A stretch of DNA of 64,000 bases, taken from the NCBI GenBank assembly GCA_040437565.1, contig JBDOQK010000069.1, positions 1 through 64,000 of the forward strand. The letters run 5' to 3'. Below, piece by piece: positions 35,660 through 48,626 of this stretch. Under the pieces are notes generated by a model. The model had not been told where the DNA came from, searched no databases, and was given only the letters and a program-made list of their open reading frames with translations. Numbering within the stretch: position 1 is the first letter of the stretch; every line of letters begins with the position of its first letter. Origin of the DNA: Albugo candida (taxonomy: Eukaryota; Oomycota; Peronosporomycetes; Albuginales). Both the position numbers and the translations under genes were made by a program.

Positions 35660-36276
35660 AAAAATTGCCTTCTGTCGCGACGAGCAACTTTCTAGAATAA
35701 GGACTGGCGCCATGTATGCAAAGTAAGTAAGGAACATCATTTGATCGACACAATTCGCTATCGATAGCTGGATTTCATGTAGAGTATGGATGTACTATTA
35801 AGCTGCTACCCGAGTACTTGCTACCTTCTCATGCTCGAATGTTGCTTCAGGGGGTGTACACGGAGAGGTATTTAAGTTCTACTCTGAATGGCGTTTCCAC
35901 ATTATCTTTCATCATCTGATGGAAGAACTTATTGTAATTTTTATTAAAAGCTACTTTTGTTCAATGTAATCGTTCATACCGATCTAATAATGTGTCGTTC
36001 GGCATGACTTATACTCGATTTGGCCTTGTCATAACTGGTCATAAGCGCGACATTGCGTCCAAGCTTGAGACGAGCGGATACAATAAACGCTGAATTGGCA
36101 TTGACGGGATGTTCAATTTAATGTAGAGCTGTGTCGAATAGCTTAGACAAAGAAGGGGCATATTTTAAATGCCCATCACACTTTGTTACTATATTGTCCA
36201 ATAGCGAATTTTTACTCGCTCTATGATTAACATTGTTCAAATACTTTGTCCGATATATCTAAAGTATTTGAAAGGG
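35660..36276 (-). repeat. Unrecognised repeated coding family, copy B (broken)
   Basis: The most complete copy. From right to left on the minus strand it has the FRYI/ERVK block shared with copy A, the IEHPVNANSAF block shared with copy C, then PFRVELKYLS, HEKVASTRVAA and MAPVLILESCSSRQ shared with C. Broken in several places. No known family was recognised. Confidence 0.55.
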
Positions 36277-39200
36277 GCAAATGAATTGCGCCTATAAGTG
36301 GCACAATGGTCCAAAAGATTTCTTTAATTGAGAGGAGACTGATATTCTGCTCTTGAAATTTGTACAAGAGACAGTCGAGTGATTGCCTCTCACATGCAAT
36401 ATTGTAGTGACAGGGTCAGCTGATTGTGGAAGGGGCTGTATATTTAGATGGACGTGCGTTCTAAGAAACGAGAGCCGTGATGATGCTATCACTTTCATCA
36501 GAAGCATTGTAATCTCTTCTTAGATGAAACATGCCTCATCGTCATATGTGTACTTCTCAGAATTTGAAATGGACTTATATGAAGAGATTTGCAGCTTCGC
36601 TACTTTTCCTGTGATTGTACTAAATCTTTGCTTCCTACAGAAACAATCGATCCATAATATTCTTCTGCGGCTTCTTATCCCACGTTGATGGCTTCCTCGA
36701 CACTGGAATTTACCAAGAACTTTCGGTCTTACTTTCGGTATCGATTTTGAACTTGTCTTTAATCGACTTGAAGTAGCTATCGTGACCGTACCAGAGTGTT
36801 GGTACAAAGCCTCTGCCCGTAGCAGTAATGCATTCTAGGGAAATAGAACATTCCTCACGTTTGAAATCCGAAATAATAAGCTAATGCGCGTGTAGATCAG
36901 GAGAAGTTGCGTCTTCATGGTGAACATGCAGCATGCTTTCTGATGCTATGATTAATCTGGCAACGAGCCATATGTAATGAATGAGTTATTGATGTGATAG
37001 ATCCGGGATCACCATAAAAACAGGACGCCAGTTTGCGATAAGTAGGACCAAAGAAGGATTGAAAACGATCTTATTGACTGAATTAAGTTGATCAATAGTC
37101 GGATTGCAATGTCGTGCTACTTTGGACATACAGAATACATAGTTAACTCAGGAATGAAATATTCGCGAAGACTTAGTGAAATCAGTAAGCTAACTGTAAA
37201 TACTTACAGAAAACAGGCTTCTGCGACATGTAAGTACAAGCGTGAAGACGGATAAGCGTTGTTGCATGTGGGCGTAGAAACATTGACCAAAATCAAGGGC
37301 TCTGGGATGACATATTACAGAATTGTCGTTAAGTAACCACCTACCTATGTGTTGCAATCGCTCTGTCATCAAAGTGCATACGTTTGCCATACACATACGA
37401 TCTAGAACAAACCCAATGTTGTTACTATTCCTGGATTGTATGGTGGGATTGTTGACCGCGTTTTCGCATTTTTGTAGGTGCCCTCTGTCAAACAGCCCAT
37501 GCTCAGGAAAGCACACCTATCCAAAGATAAGTTCCTTCGTTGTTGAGACGCGACAGTGCGTAATGTAAGCTATGGATGGTGATCCACTGCCCAGAAATTT
37601 TTTATGTATCCTACACGACACTGTCGAATTGACTCATGGACGTCGCACCACGACAATTTTCACGCCATTCATTTGATTGATTGTTCACAGAAGTTGCCTT
37701 CTCCGGTCCGAAGGGAAGCTATTGATTATGCAACAGAGACAGCATCAAGAACTCAGATTATGTTGATAATAGTCGAAATATGCTTCAATGTTATTGACAT
37801 ATTCATGAACCTCTGAATTGTAGGACAGGTGCTCCAGGAAGCACTATATTGCCTTTTTAAAACCCATTATGCGAACGAATACGACATTTTTCTCCTTCCT
37901 ATTGGTAGTATTTGCTTGAGGGAATAAAAGCATTCCTGTCTCTAAGAGTGGTCAAGTGGTGCCGGGTTCGCAGAACCTTTTGTCAGAGTCGGGGTTACAA
38001 CGTGCGCACACAATCTTCACGCTACTTTGGTTTAGAGTCGTTGGAGAAAGTCTTCAGAAAATATGCGACATATATACAAATGACATGCAGTTTGAATATC
38101 GAGAATGAAGCGCACATTGATCGTAACGTATGCTAGGAAGAAACAACACATTGATATGCATTTTTAACTTACTGAGAACAGTCTTACTCGCTAATCAAGT
38201 CCAATCTCAGCAATTTTGGTCCATGTAGGAGCAGAACACGACTCGTTTCATGCGTGTCCTGAACGATAGTTAATAACGTATCATGAAAATCTTATGTCTC
38301 CAAAGCGATGCGGCGAATCAAGAAGCGACTTCGTTCACAGCAGAAGCGCTTCCACTTCGCAGAGAGAAGAACCGGTAGTGAAGGCACTATTTCGGACCAC
38401 AAGCTTATTCTGCATTTGCGGGAAGAGCGCGGCGTTGGGGACAATTTATCGTAACTATACACCCGATATAGTTTCTTAGTTGTGGACGCGAAAGCTTAAA
38501 AAAAAACTGCAAATATGTTTCTTCCAGTATTGCATTCCGGTGCAACCAAGTTTCGATACCGTATCAAAAAGTACTACTTACCATGGAATTCGTGTGTGGG
38601 CTCCGTATGTGTGGTTTTCGGGTGAGTTCATGCGCTTGACTGGTTGAGGATCCGATTTAGCTTCTTTGAGCGGTTGATATTTTCTTTCCCGATTCGATGC
38701 ATGCATTTCATATCGTGCTTTTACATAATTGCCATCAACTTTCTTTGAAAAAATACTCAAGTTTTCATGGTCTTCGACAGCCGACGCACAACAATGGTGG
38801 CATGATGTGTACAGTTGTTGAAACATCTCATCCATTGCTTTGTATTTTCCGCGATTCTTTGTTCTAACAGATGAACTATGACGTAGATAAGATGCTCCTT
38901 TTCATCATCGTCTCACGACTTGTTAAAATTAGCAATGTTCGCCTTCCGTGCTTCGAGTACCGCTACATTGAAACTCACCTTGTCGATAAGCTCGTACAAG
39001 GAATCGAAATGAATGCCCACGATGTGTCTGTAATTAGATTAACATGCCGACTATCGTGTTTTCGGGCTAATGAAAATGGTCCTTGTAAAGGTTGGTTCTA
39101 AACCGACATAGTTGGTATTCTTTGGCGAGATTCTGCAGTCTCAAAACATTTATCGCGCTGTCTTTTTCTATCGCATTTCTTTATTTCTCTTAACTGTTCA

Positions 39201-42200
39201 GGTTGTGGAACAAAGAGTATTCTTTGATATGATTGCAATGAGATCTTAGCGCAATTCAGTATTGCCAAAGCTTTATTCTCTGATACTGGTGCTATCTTCT
39301 GGATGAGCTCTGAGACGCAAAACGGTTTGTGGAAATTATAACATAGATTCAAGGTTGTATTCCGAGCAATAAGTATAGGTATTGCAATAGCTATACACTG
39401 TGTGCAACTCACAGAAAGAGAAGGTTGGAATCGATTGCAGTTTATCCCCTTAAGGAAATGTAAATCCGCAATGACGACTTATTGGAAGCGTTTGATCTTA
39501 TGAAGTATCGCGAATCAACGAAAGAAAGTTCCAAACTACTAACATTCTCATTGAATCTGGTCCCCATTCTGAGAAGACTTCTCATGCTAATGACACGTCT
39601 TTTGTTCATAAAAAAAACTGGATTTGGACTATGACATCATCGAAATGGGAGATATAACCATCCTAATGAAGCAAAATTTATCATTACCACATCATTTCAC
39701 TGATGTTAGGAACCATATTGGAAAGATCGCTCTGGATATATTTGTGGCTTCCAAAGCCATATTCACGCATGGATTTGTTTGTACTATTGAGGTGCTTTGA
39801 ATGTAAAAGTGTGCTCAAAGGCACCATATGAAACCATCGGTACATCGTCGGCTACATTTTGAAGCACTTTTCATCAATGATGAATCCTCAGAAGGTAAAT
39901 ACGAGTCTCGGGAAACACTTTCGACATGTTGGCTCATACTTTCACGGAGATGAGAATAAAAAACACCAATAAAATAGTGAGGTGCCAAAATGTTAAGCCA
40001 GTCTCCATTCAAGAAGCGCTATATTGAGGGGGTACTCATCGATTTTGCTAGCGTGTTGTACGATACACTTGATAACTATAATTTTCTGTAGGGTTTATGT
40101 GATAAATATGCAGAGCATGAACTTCTACGATGCACTAAATTATAAGTACGTAACAGTTGAGTTTATTCTAACAAAAAGGATATGTTCCTAGAACGAATCA
40201 CCTCGACTGGTTTCCACAAAGCTTTCAGTCGGCTGTTCGCAAGGACGACCTCAGATTGGACCAAAAAGTATTCGATCGCTCAACCACATCCTAGGCACTT
40301 GATTGAATTCAACCTCCCAAACAAGCGCTCACAATAGAGTTACTGTTTGGTGAGATATCAGCATTTTATGTAACATCCACATAGACTAATTTGATAGAAG
40401 TTCTCGCATCCGATCGGAATTACGTGATACTAGGCAATACATAGTATCCAATCTCTATTTATATTACTTCACATACCTGTACTTGCCAAAACGTCTTCTA
40501 TAAAGAGTAAATGAAAGAGCGCGTCTACAAGCGCCCCGCAAGTATATGTTTTCTTCTCTTGCAAATATCGCCTGCGCTCTCCATGTAGTAGGTGATCACA
40601 GCATAAACCCCCATCTTACACGACAATCTCTCATTGCAAGGGAAGATATTGAAAACATCTTTTTAAATGCCCAGCCTGTCAAACACGAGTGTCTGTTGCA
40701 ATGTGACCGCATGTCTATACGAAGCACGTATGTGATCATAAAGGTGGTCACTCATGAAGAGCTTTGAAGTGGCTAATTCTCTTCAGCATTTTACCGATAA
40801 TCATATCAGTAACTGTAGCCAAAACAACGGAATGGCTGCATATGGCTACAGACGGTCTACATTTTTCAAGTCAGGACTGCTTGTCATGCTGAATAGGAGC
40901 CATATCCGTCTGGGTCACTGATTAAGGTCCATCTACTATTTTACAAAAGTATGTCGAACAGTCATATGGATCGTGTGCGATTTACTTAATTCGTTGACGC
41001 ACAGCAATCTAAAGCACCAGGAAAAAGACCGAGAGCTCTATTCGAAAAGCTATCGTTCAAGGACACATGAAAGTCGTGGAGTCTTCAATAGAAGACTTTT
41101 CCTTTCGGAGTGAGCCAATTGGTATTATATCAATGGTTTCGTTAAGTCACGCCACCAATTTCAGTCAGAACATCATGCGAATGAACTCTTGCAACAGCTT
41201 TGATAACCATACACTTTCTTCTAGTTGTATCGATACCGAATTCTGATGAATATTGAAACGGTATTTGAGTATAGGCTAACAAAAACAACGAGGAATACCC
41301 TTTTTTACACAGCAAAGACCACCTCTCCGTCTCCGGCTGTCATTACCAACAAGCGTTAATTGCGCGATACATGATAACGTGAGAGTCTAGATTCGATAAA
41401 AACTGAAGATCACGATATAATGCGGATACATTCCGACTAGTCAAACATTTCACATAATTGGTCTATGATAACCCAATTACCTGGCAGAAAGTGGTTCGCT
41501 CTGTATCGCAAGAAATAGATTGCACTGCTTGATATTTGACGAGCTGATTTCCGTCACTTATAACTGCTGCAATACTCTTGACAAGCCGACTTTTTTATTC
41601 AATTGTCTCGAGCAAAGAAATCTATAGAGAAGTCAGCGCTACAACTTAGTCATAAAAGACGATATATAAAACAGAAGACGCATGGGGCCAACCTGACAGG
41701 ACACATACGCTACTTCACCATAGGATCTTTGGTTGTAATAAAATGACCAACATTGTACGTGTACTAGGGCATCGATTATCGGTATTCCTTCGCTGCAAAA
41801 CAATAGCTCTCGATATTCGACCACATGAAACAATGCGAGACCTCGATACGACAATCTATTTTCCACCAGTCTTAGCGCAGATTTCCCTATAAGCTTATAC
41901 GGAGATAGCGTCGCGAGGGAATCTGCTTCTTCGCGACGTTCGAAACTAAACAGAGTAAGTCGAAGAAACAGATAAGTTTAATTGTATGCATGAACCCTTC
42001 CTCTCCCTATGATGGAGATGGAGCTTGTCGTGTGCATAAACTATCTCCAGTAAAAATTTGACCCCTTATTTATTCAAAGCGTCAAGTACCGTGCTGACAC
42101 GTATAAAGTTGCCGATTCGTAGCAATGGGTTGATGGTATTAGCATTTTATGTAACGATGTGAATTGTCATCCAGGAGCTGCATGCAATTAGATCGAGTCA

Positions 42201-42939
42201 GGCCACATGAAGCGGTCAGATTACTTTCATTAGACCCTATTGCTGAGTAAGATACTTGCGAAGCTGAATTATGTGGAAATATAAAGTGCAGGCTGAGCGT
42301 TTTGTCTTCGCAAGAATACTTCAGCATAAATGAAAACCTCAATCTACTTCTCTTGCAACCTCGTCACATGTATAGAAACATTTTTATGAACATCTTCTCA
42401 CTTCGATGCTCGGTTGATTAGGCGTAAACATGGCGTGAGTCCACTCCGTGGCTACCTTGATAGATGGAGCTGATCAGGACCCAGAAAGCGACGGCCAATA
42501 ATGAACAGAAACAGAGTTTTTTGTTAACATAATGTCTTCGGGAACACAATAAGATGCTCGACGAAGACCATGTCCTATAATAAAGAGCTTTATGGAATTA
42601 TTCCGAGGTATCCTTTGACCATTACTTTGGTCAATTAGTTTTCTTTAGCCATAGCCGATGTGTTAGCACTTCATCGTTTTAGTGGTGGTAACTCCATGCT
42701 TGCTTTGTTGACCATATTGCTTGCTCGAAGAAAGTCTTGAACACTTTGGATCACAAAAGCTACAGAGAACGATTTCAAGATGTGGTTCCCTTACCATGTC
42801 AAGATTCTACCACAACTTTTGCATACTTGAATTTCGAGTAGAACCTTCGTAGTGTAGATTTTCAATCACAATGGAACCACATGGGTTGTTTCATAGTGGT
42901 ACAGACGGCGTTGGAGGATATTCGAATATGAAATTATAA
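36277..42939. other. AT-rich stretch without a supported gene
   Basis: Frames of 60-108 codons on both strands. Two that could be exons are 38578-38835 (-), starting MDEMFQQLY and ending at a GTAAGT donor, and 36520-36807 (-), rich in Lys and Ser. Opposite frames there are equally plausible, so I do not call them. I see no RNA gene, transposon or array. Confidence 0.4.
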
Positions 42940-45130
42940 TGCCTAATCTATCTGATGCCACATTTGGTCGACGCATCGGATGCAAATTGCTGGAGGAACT
43001 GAATGCGTTGTCGCTTCAGTCGTCCCACCAAAAACAGAAATTGTAGTCCACCATCTTTTGGACAAGAATATAAAACCTCTTTGCTGATCAGATGAACGTG
43101 TTTTGAATCCTTTTTGATATTTCCGACCAACCACAAATCGATTCGGTATCGCCTACCACTGTCGAATAGTGCTCGCTGGTATGTCCACGTGCATCGTGTA
43201 ATGCCACAGACGTGATATAATGTACGTATGCGCAACCACTAGTCGACCACGGATAATTCGTGCACGTCACCACAGTACACCAAACGCAGCGTAAACGCTC
43301 GTCGAGAGTTGCAATGACCATCGAATGAGTTGCTGTCTGGCCGAACGGAGTAACCGAATCCTTGACCGAATATACCAGTGAGATATCGAATTTGGTGATG
43401 CATCGACCGTCCTTGCACAAATGCTTTTTGATCTTGGATCAATTTCGGCAAAACCCAGTTGCAATCGATATGCCAACAACTTTGAAAGTACTTTTACATC
43501 GACAAAACGTAGTTCGATTGGCGATAGTTGCCAGGATCACCTCGTGCTCCTTTTTTTGTGTAACAAGGTGATTGCCGAGTGACGTTGTGATCGAACTAAG
43601 ATACTTCTTTCCAGATGATATTCGAACACGATCTCCCGACAATCGCCAAACATTTCCGGGTGAAGCTGATAGAATGTAGCTGGTAGCGTAACTATACGTG
43701 GAGTGGAAATACTCCGCATGTGCTTGATCGCTTCGCCATCTGGGTCTTACTTATGCGAGTTGATAGACGATCTTGCACTTCTGGCAAAAGGAAAACTTAA
43801 ATCGAATCCGGTAGCTTTTTTTTCTTTCACTGGATCAGTTGAGTCGCTTTCGGATACATAGAGAAAGTTTATGACACCACCCCAATGATCTCTCAGGTGC
43901 ACAATAATTTCACTCGGGTTCGATGTCGTGTTGCCACATTTTTTGTTGACGTTTCGATCGGCACGCGACGACAATTTCTTCCCGGAGGGCGAAAAAAAAA
44001 TGCTTGGATGACTTCTCCATATGCATACGTGATGCTCGAAGCCTTCACCTTGCTGTATTTGGCATTGTTTTCGACCGAAATTTTGGATTTTTCGACTTAA
44101 TACGTAAAAACGCCGTGACTGATCGGTATCTTGAGTGCTATATCGAGATGTTATCGCTTCCAAAACACTTTAGAGAGACTCAACATCACGTCAGATACCT
44201 TCTGAGATCTTGTTCTCAATTCCTGAATGCAGTTTCTTGATTTTTGTCTTTTTACTTTCCCACATTTTTCCGGGCTTCGAAGCTACCGGAACCTTCAAGC
44301 AATGAAGTCGCCTTCAATTGGATTGCTTCGACAACTTGACGATATTCAAATAGGCGTAGTAAAGATGTCTAATATTCTCGCCCCGCCCCGGAGATTGGTT
44401 TGGAGTCGTTAAAGGTACTTATTGTGCCAGGTGATCTCCTCCATGTCGTGGACGAAAATATTCAGTCTTTGTATACCGTATCAAATAGTTTTCTGTCCTG
44501 CTGATATAATTTAGTCAATTGTTGCCCGGCAATGGTCCTGTAAGAACTTTTCCATTCGGATGTTGCACTCGCCAAGCGTCTACCAAATCCAGTGCCAAAG
44601 CTATTCCAAACACGCTAATCGAGTTAATTCTTGTCGAATTGTTCCACTGGAGAAATCATAGAGTGGTGCGTTGCAAATACGAGATTTGTTGCGGCCGATA
44701 CGAAAGTGCTGAAGAGCAAAGAATATTAGAGAATTACTCTTTCCTCGACCTTGACCGGTGTCTATACACTGTAAGTATACACCGGTGCATCGTGAATGAG
44801 AAGACGCAAACGAACTAGCGATTGTAAATACTTCGTTCGGTAAGTTCTTCACCCATTGTAAAACCAAGAGAGTCCGAACGGAGAATTATCAACACATTGC
44901 CGCTGTGCATTTGAGTTGTATGTAGAAAAACACTGTTGTGGTCGTTGATTAACATTCTGTGCTGCATTTCTGAATTTATTTTAACTCAAATGATTCCAGC
45001 TGGTTGTGATCGTGAAACTTGGTTTCTTCATCACAGCTAATCGGATGTTTTGAGAGGACGTGGTCGATAAAAAGATAATCATTTGATCAATAGCATCAAC
45101 GTTCGCCTTGAGTACTGAGATGTTGTTTCA
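42940..45130 (-). mobile_element. LINE B copy 1, worn and internally deleted
   Basis: Reading the minus strand: an endonuclease start near 45125 (ISVLKANVDAID, matching LTVNVNGIHEN of copy 2), TPVKVEERV near 44760, DLVDAWRVQHPNGK near 44590, then a linker with KTMPNTAR near 44080. The reverse transcriptase follows with FYQLHPEMFGDC (43680), a remnant of LLYKK (TLLHKK, 43560) and PKLIQDQKAFVQGRSMHHQI (43450). Straight after this motif the sequence jumps to RPDSNSFDGHCNSRR, which in copy 2 lies about 0.5 kb further on. The motif A to C region, with the catalytic Asp pair, is therefore gone. Many stops and frame changes. Its ORF1 and 5' end may extend towards 46.9 kb but I could not show it. Confidence 0.75.
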
Positions 45131-46897
45131 CGTTGATATGAAGGCGACCAGCGCAGCTTGCATAAAGGTAATGTGTTGCATACTTATTCAAAGAAAAGTA
45201 AGTATTGCAAAGTCAGTCTTGCTGGACTGCTCATCTATTTCACCCGAGAGAACGCCACTTTTAGTCCGTTTGGACCAGCACCTAATGTTCAACTCTGAGT
45301 GTGACAATACGACAATGCCAGTAGCATATTGGTGATAAATAAGCGACAATGAGGATCCGGAATGCAAATAATTGTCCCTTAAGCTAGATGATGAATATTT
45401 ATGTATAGAGTGGGGGGGGGCAGTACACATCATAGGTTGTCCATAGTAATTCGTCACCGCTAAAGCTCTCATTTCCGGCACCGACCTCCACCTGGAGGCT
45501 ATTTTCTCAAGTACCACGTCACGATCGATGGAACTTTCCCACTAACATATCAACCCCATCATGCTGAAAAAATTTAACACCTCACTAAGATCACGAGGAG
45601 GGAATACTCGATTGATGATCAATTATTTCACCACTTCGTCCAAAGCTTCATTATTTGACTCCATACACTCTAATAGCACACCGTTTATATAAACGGATGA
45701 TCCAGTGTAGCTGGGATGCTTTTGTATGTATTGGTGCAGAACTAGACTAACCTGGCCACATGTGTGATGCAGGCGTCTGCTTCGAATGTGGCGTTTTCGA
45801 AAATAGTGGGCAGACTCTTCTAATGTGTAAGTCCATAGTTGCGTGACCGATAAGAAAGTACTCGTGGCCATTTTAGGTAGAGCATGAGGGCGTGCCTTCG
45901 AGACCATCTGCGTGAAGAGCTCCACACGGTGACGTTTTTCGTATGAACAAATAAACCTGCATGGCTATATCCTTATAACACTCTACTGATTCCGTTAAGA
46001 CTCGTAGAGTTGGTTTACCTCTAGATTTAGAATTGGAAGAGATGTTTCCGAACGTTGCGTTGTGCCCGATGATGTGATATCCGGAGGAAGCTTGAACTCT
46101 AGCGAGCTTTGGTTGGATCGTTCCCGTTCGACTTTCTTTGTCGCTTCTTTTTGATTTGAATTCGGCATATGAATGGTTTTGGAGGCGACCACTGATGCCG
46201 TTTTTGCTGGTCTTTTTTGTTTTTCGAGCTACAGCCGGTCGAGTAGCAATGCCTCCTAAGTCCAAAAAGTATGGACTACGTTGAACGAAACGTGGTCGCT
46301 CTGTAGAAAATGGAGCATTCTTACCCACGCAAAGGGATGAGTTGTTTGCCGAATGCGATTTTCTTGCATACCTTCCCAACACGCACCAGTGATTCTGGAC
46401 ACGTGGAGGACGCAAAGTAAACTATCCATGTCGACATAAAAACTCCTTTGAATAAGTTTGCTTCTCGAGAGTATCGAGAAGAACGCCACTCTTCTTTTCG
46501 TGGACGGATTTTGAAACACATCCCTTTCGACCTCAAGACCGACATCGAATACATCCAAATGGTATCGACGTTGTAAGGTATCGTACTCTTTGGGGATATA
46601 CTTCAATAGGAATGTTGTCTTACTGGCACTCTAGTTGTTCATGTGCGTCCGTGGACGTTCCCTTCACGCGCACATTTCTCCCTGGTAGTTTAACACCTGG
46701 CCAATGTAAGGACTGTTCAGAAGAGACTCAACCACGGGGTTGCCGTGGTCCAGAAGGAGTGAAGTCAGTAATTTTTCTCCCATTGGAAACGCGGGCCAAT
46801 GTGTGGCCGGTTTCCAGAATCATCGGAAAAATTACATTCGCAATCTGGTAAAGCCTGGCGGCCACAGCTTACCAATCCTGTTACTACTTTATTCTTC
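45131..46897. other. Unassigned; possible 5' part of LINE B copy 1
   Basis: Minus-strand frames of 100-180 codons (45873-46415 and 45623-45925) stand upstream of the LINE B endonuclease, where ORF1 would lie. The 180-codon one is basic and Ser-rich. I see no homology to LINE A ORF1. A run of nine G occurs at 45412-45420. Confidence 0.3.
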
Positions 46898-47267
46898 ATA
46901 AAGTGCATTAATTGCAGCAATATCCGATGCTTTCGGTTATGGTAGTTGTACGCGTTATTGCGCCTCCACTCGAGTGTTGTCTTTGCGCAAGGACTCTTGT
47001 GACTTGATGAGCTTTACCAAAGAGTGACGGTTNNNNNNNNNNNNNNNNNNNNNNNNNNNNNNNNNNNNNNNNNNNNNNNNNNNNNNNNNNNNNNNNNNNN
47101 NNNNNNNNNNNNNNNNNNNNNNNNNNNNNNNNATAAAGTGCATTAATTGCAGCAATATCCGATGCTTTCGGTTATGGTAGTTGTACGCGTTATTGCGCCT
47201 CCACTCGAGTGTTGTCTTTGCGCAAGGACTCTTGTGACTTGATGAGCTTTACCAAAGAGTGACGGTT
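46898..47267. repeat. Exact 135-bp direct repeat on both sides of a 100-N gap
   Basis: 46898-47032 (ATAAAGTGCATTAATTGC...GAGTGACGGTT) recurs as 47133-47267. The N run 47033-47132 sits between the copies with no other sequence. This is the signature of two contigs that overlap by 135 bp but were joined by a placeholder, so the gap and one copy are probably artefacts. Confidence 0.9.
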
Positions 47268-48125
47268 CGTCGGTTTACACTTACAGTTGCGTTGACACCA
47301 CTCTATACCGTCACAGTGGGGTCGGTGTTAGTTTCGATGTCATCACACAGGGGTGATTACCCATCAAAAATCATGCAATCACACAAAACTGGGTGGCTCA
47401 TGAGGATTCCCATGTCACTACAGAGTAGATAGTAGAACCCGGGGTTGTTTCGATGTGTCGATGTGTCGATTTAAACCATTTTGTTGGAGAGGAAGGTTGA
47501 AAAGGTTTTTTTTCGTGCTTTTTTTACTAAATTGGCGGGTTACGTAGTAGCCGGCAAACTGAGAAGTCCTCTCATCAGCACAGTGCCACCTACACCCTAA
47601 TGAAGAACTGTCATGATTGTGCTGCACAGAACTAAAGAATAAAAAGGACGAGGAAGAAGTCAAAATGCTCAAGATCTATAAATTGTCGTGCAGGTTTAAG
47701 CGTGTGGTTGAAAAAAGGCCAAAGTATTCTTACATGATGAACGCTATCGAAACGTGTTCTTCGGATAATGGAAACCAACATGTTGGAAAAAAAGGTCAAG
47801 AGATCGAGAGATGTCGACCTTGAGTCATGCACTTGACTTCAAAAGTGAAGCGATAAGAGCACAAATTACACCGAAGAAAAAATTTGCAGAAGGTTTATAT
47901 ATGATCGATTTAGAGCAATTTCAATTCAAAATCAACTGTGAGTGAAAATCGAGGAGGATCCTAAACAACTTGAAAAAAAACGATGCAACCCTCACCAACC
48001 ACACAAGTTAAAATAATCATCAAAGACATGCTTGAATTTGTGCTCGTGGATAGATATTCAAACAAGAAGAAAGAGCTTGTACAGGTTACTGTTAGTGTCA
48101 AAGCAATTTGATTAATTCTTGTCAG
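47268..48125. other. No firm gene; possible upstream exons of the next candidate
   Basis: It contains a short tandem CGATGTGT (47451-47470). An ATG at about 47812 opens a frame MSTLSHALDFKSEAIRAQI...LYMIDLEQFQF that ends near a GTGAGT donor, and a later stretch reads YSNKKKELVQ. The wording IDLEQFQ with a later KKKEL resembles coiled coils of axonemal CCDC96/CCDC113-type proteins, but the match is weak. Confidence 0.3.
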
Positions 48126-48626
48126 ATCAAGAAAAGAACAGGAGCCGAAGCGACATCAATTGAGTCATATCAGTGAGGGTGACAGTACTCTGCAACCGGA
48201 TGCCTTGATTCAAGATTTGGATGGGAGACAAGTTCATTGCAGTGTGCTCGGAAGTTTGGTATCGGTATTGAAAACCCGTCCTGATTTGCTAAATAAGTCA
48301 TGCACACCCACGCACGACATTAACTATGATAAGGTATGAGGATCGCTGCAAAGTGCACATGTATTAAGGTAGCGCAACTAGTCACTTATCTGTATTTAAA
48401 ATTCGAAAGAACAAAGAAGCATGTTTCTTATGGCTGCGAAAGCTAGTAACGCTATAAACTGGAGTGCAATCTCTTCTATCCACACAAATAATGTAGTATG
48501 AAATCCAGGGACTTATGCAAAGGCGTGAGACCACTCGAATCACTACAGATACTGCTAGATAAACACATAGAAATCCCCAGAGAATTCAAACCTTGGCCGT
48601 ACAGGTGTATCAGAATTGGGGCATAA
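48126..48626 (+). CDS. Candidate spliced gene, function unknown
   Basis: Exon 48126-48333 (SRKEQEPKRHQLSHISEGD... to ...HDINYDK) follows a CAG acceptor and ends at a GTATGA donor. A 35-bp intron leads to exon 48369-48445 (VAQLVTYLYLKFERTKKH...). A 51-bp intron (GTAACG...ATGTAG) leads in phase to exon 48497-48626 (MKSRDLCKGVRPLESLQ... to a TAA). The 51-bp intron matches the sizes in the p25-alpha gene. The 35-bp one is short and therefore doubtful. No domain was recognised. Upstream exons probably exist. Confidence 0.35.

Noticed and set aside
38578-39101. Divergent pair of plausible ORFs (- at 38578-38835, + at 38871-39101)
   Set aside because: All three frames of the opposite strand read equally well, and only 35 bp would separate the two starts. 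A GTAAGT at the end of the minus frame is suggestive but not enough.
45412-45420. Run of nine G as a functional element
   Set aside because: A lone homopolymer with no second G run near enough for a quadruplex. More likely ordinary slippage or a sequencing error site.
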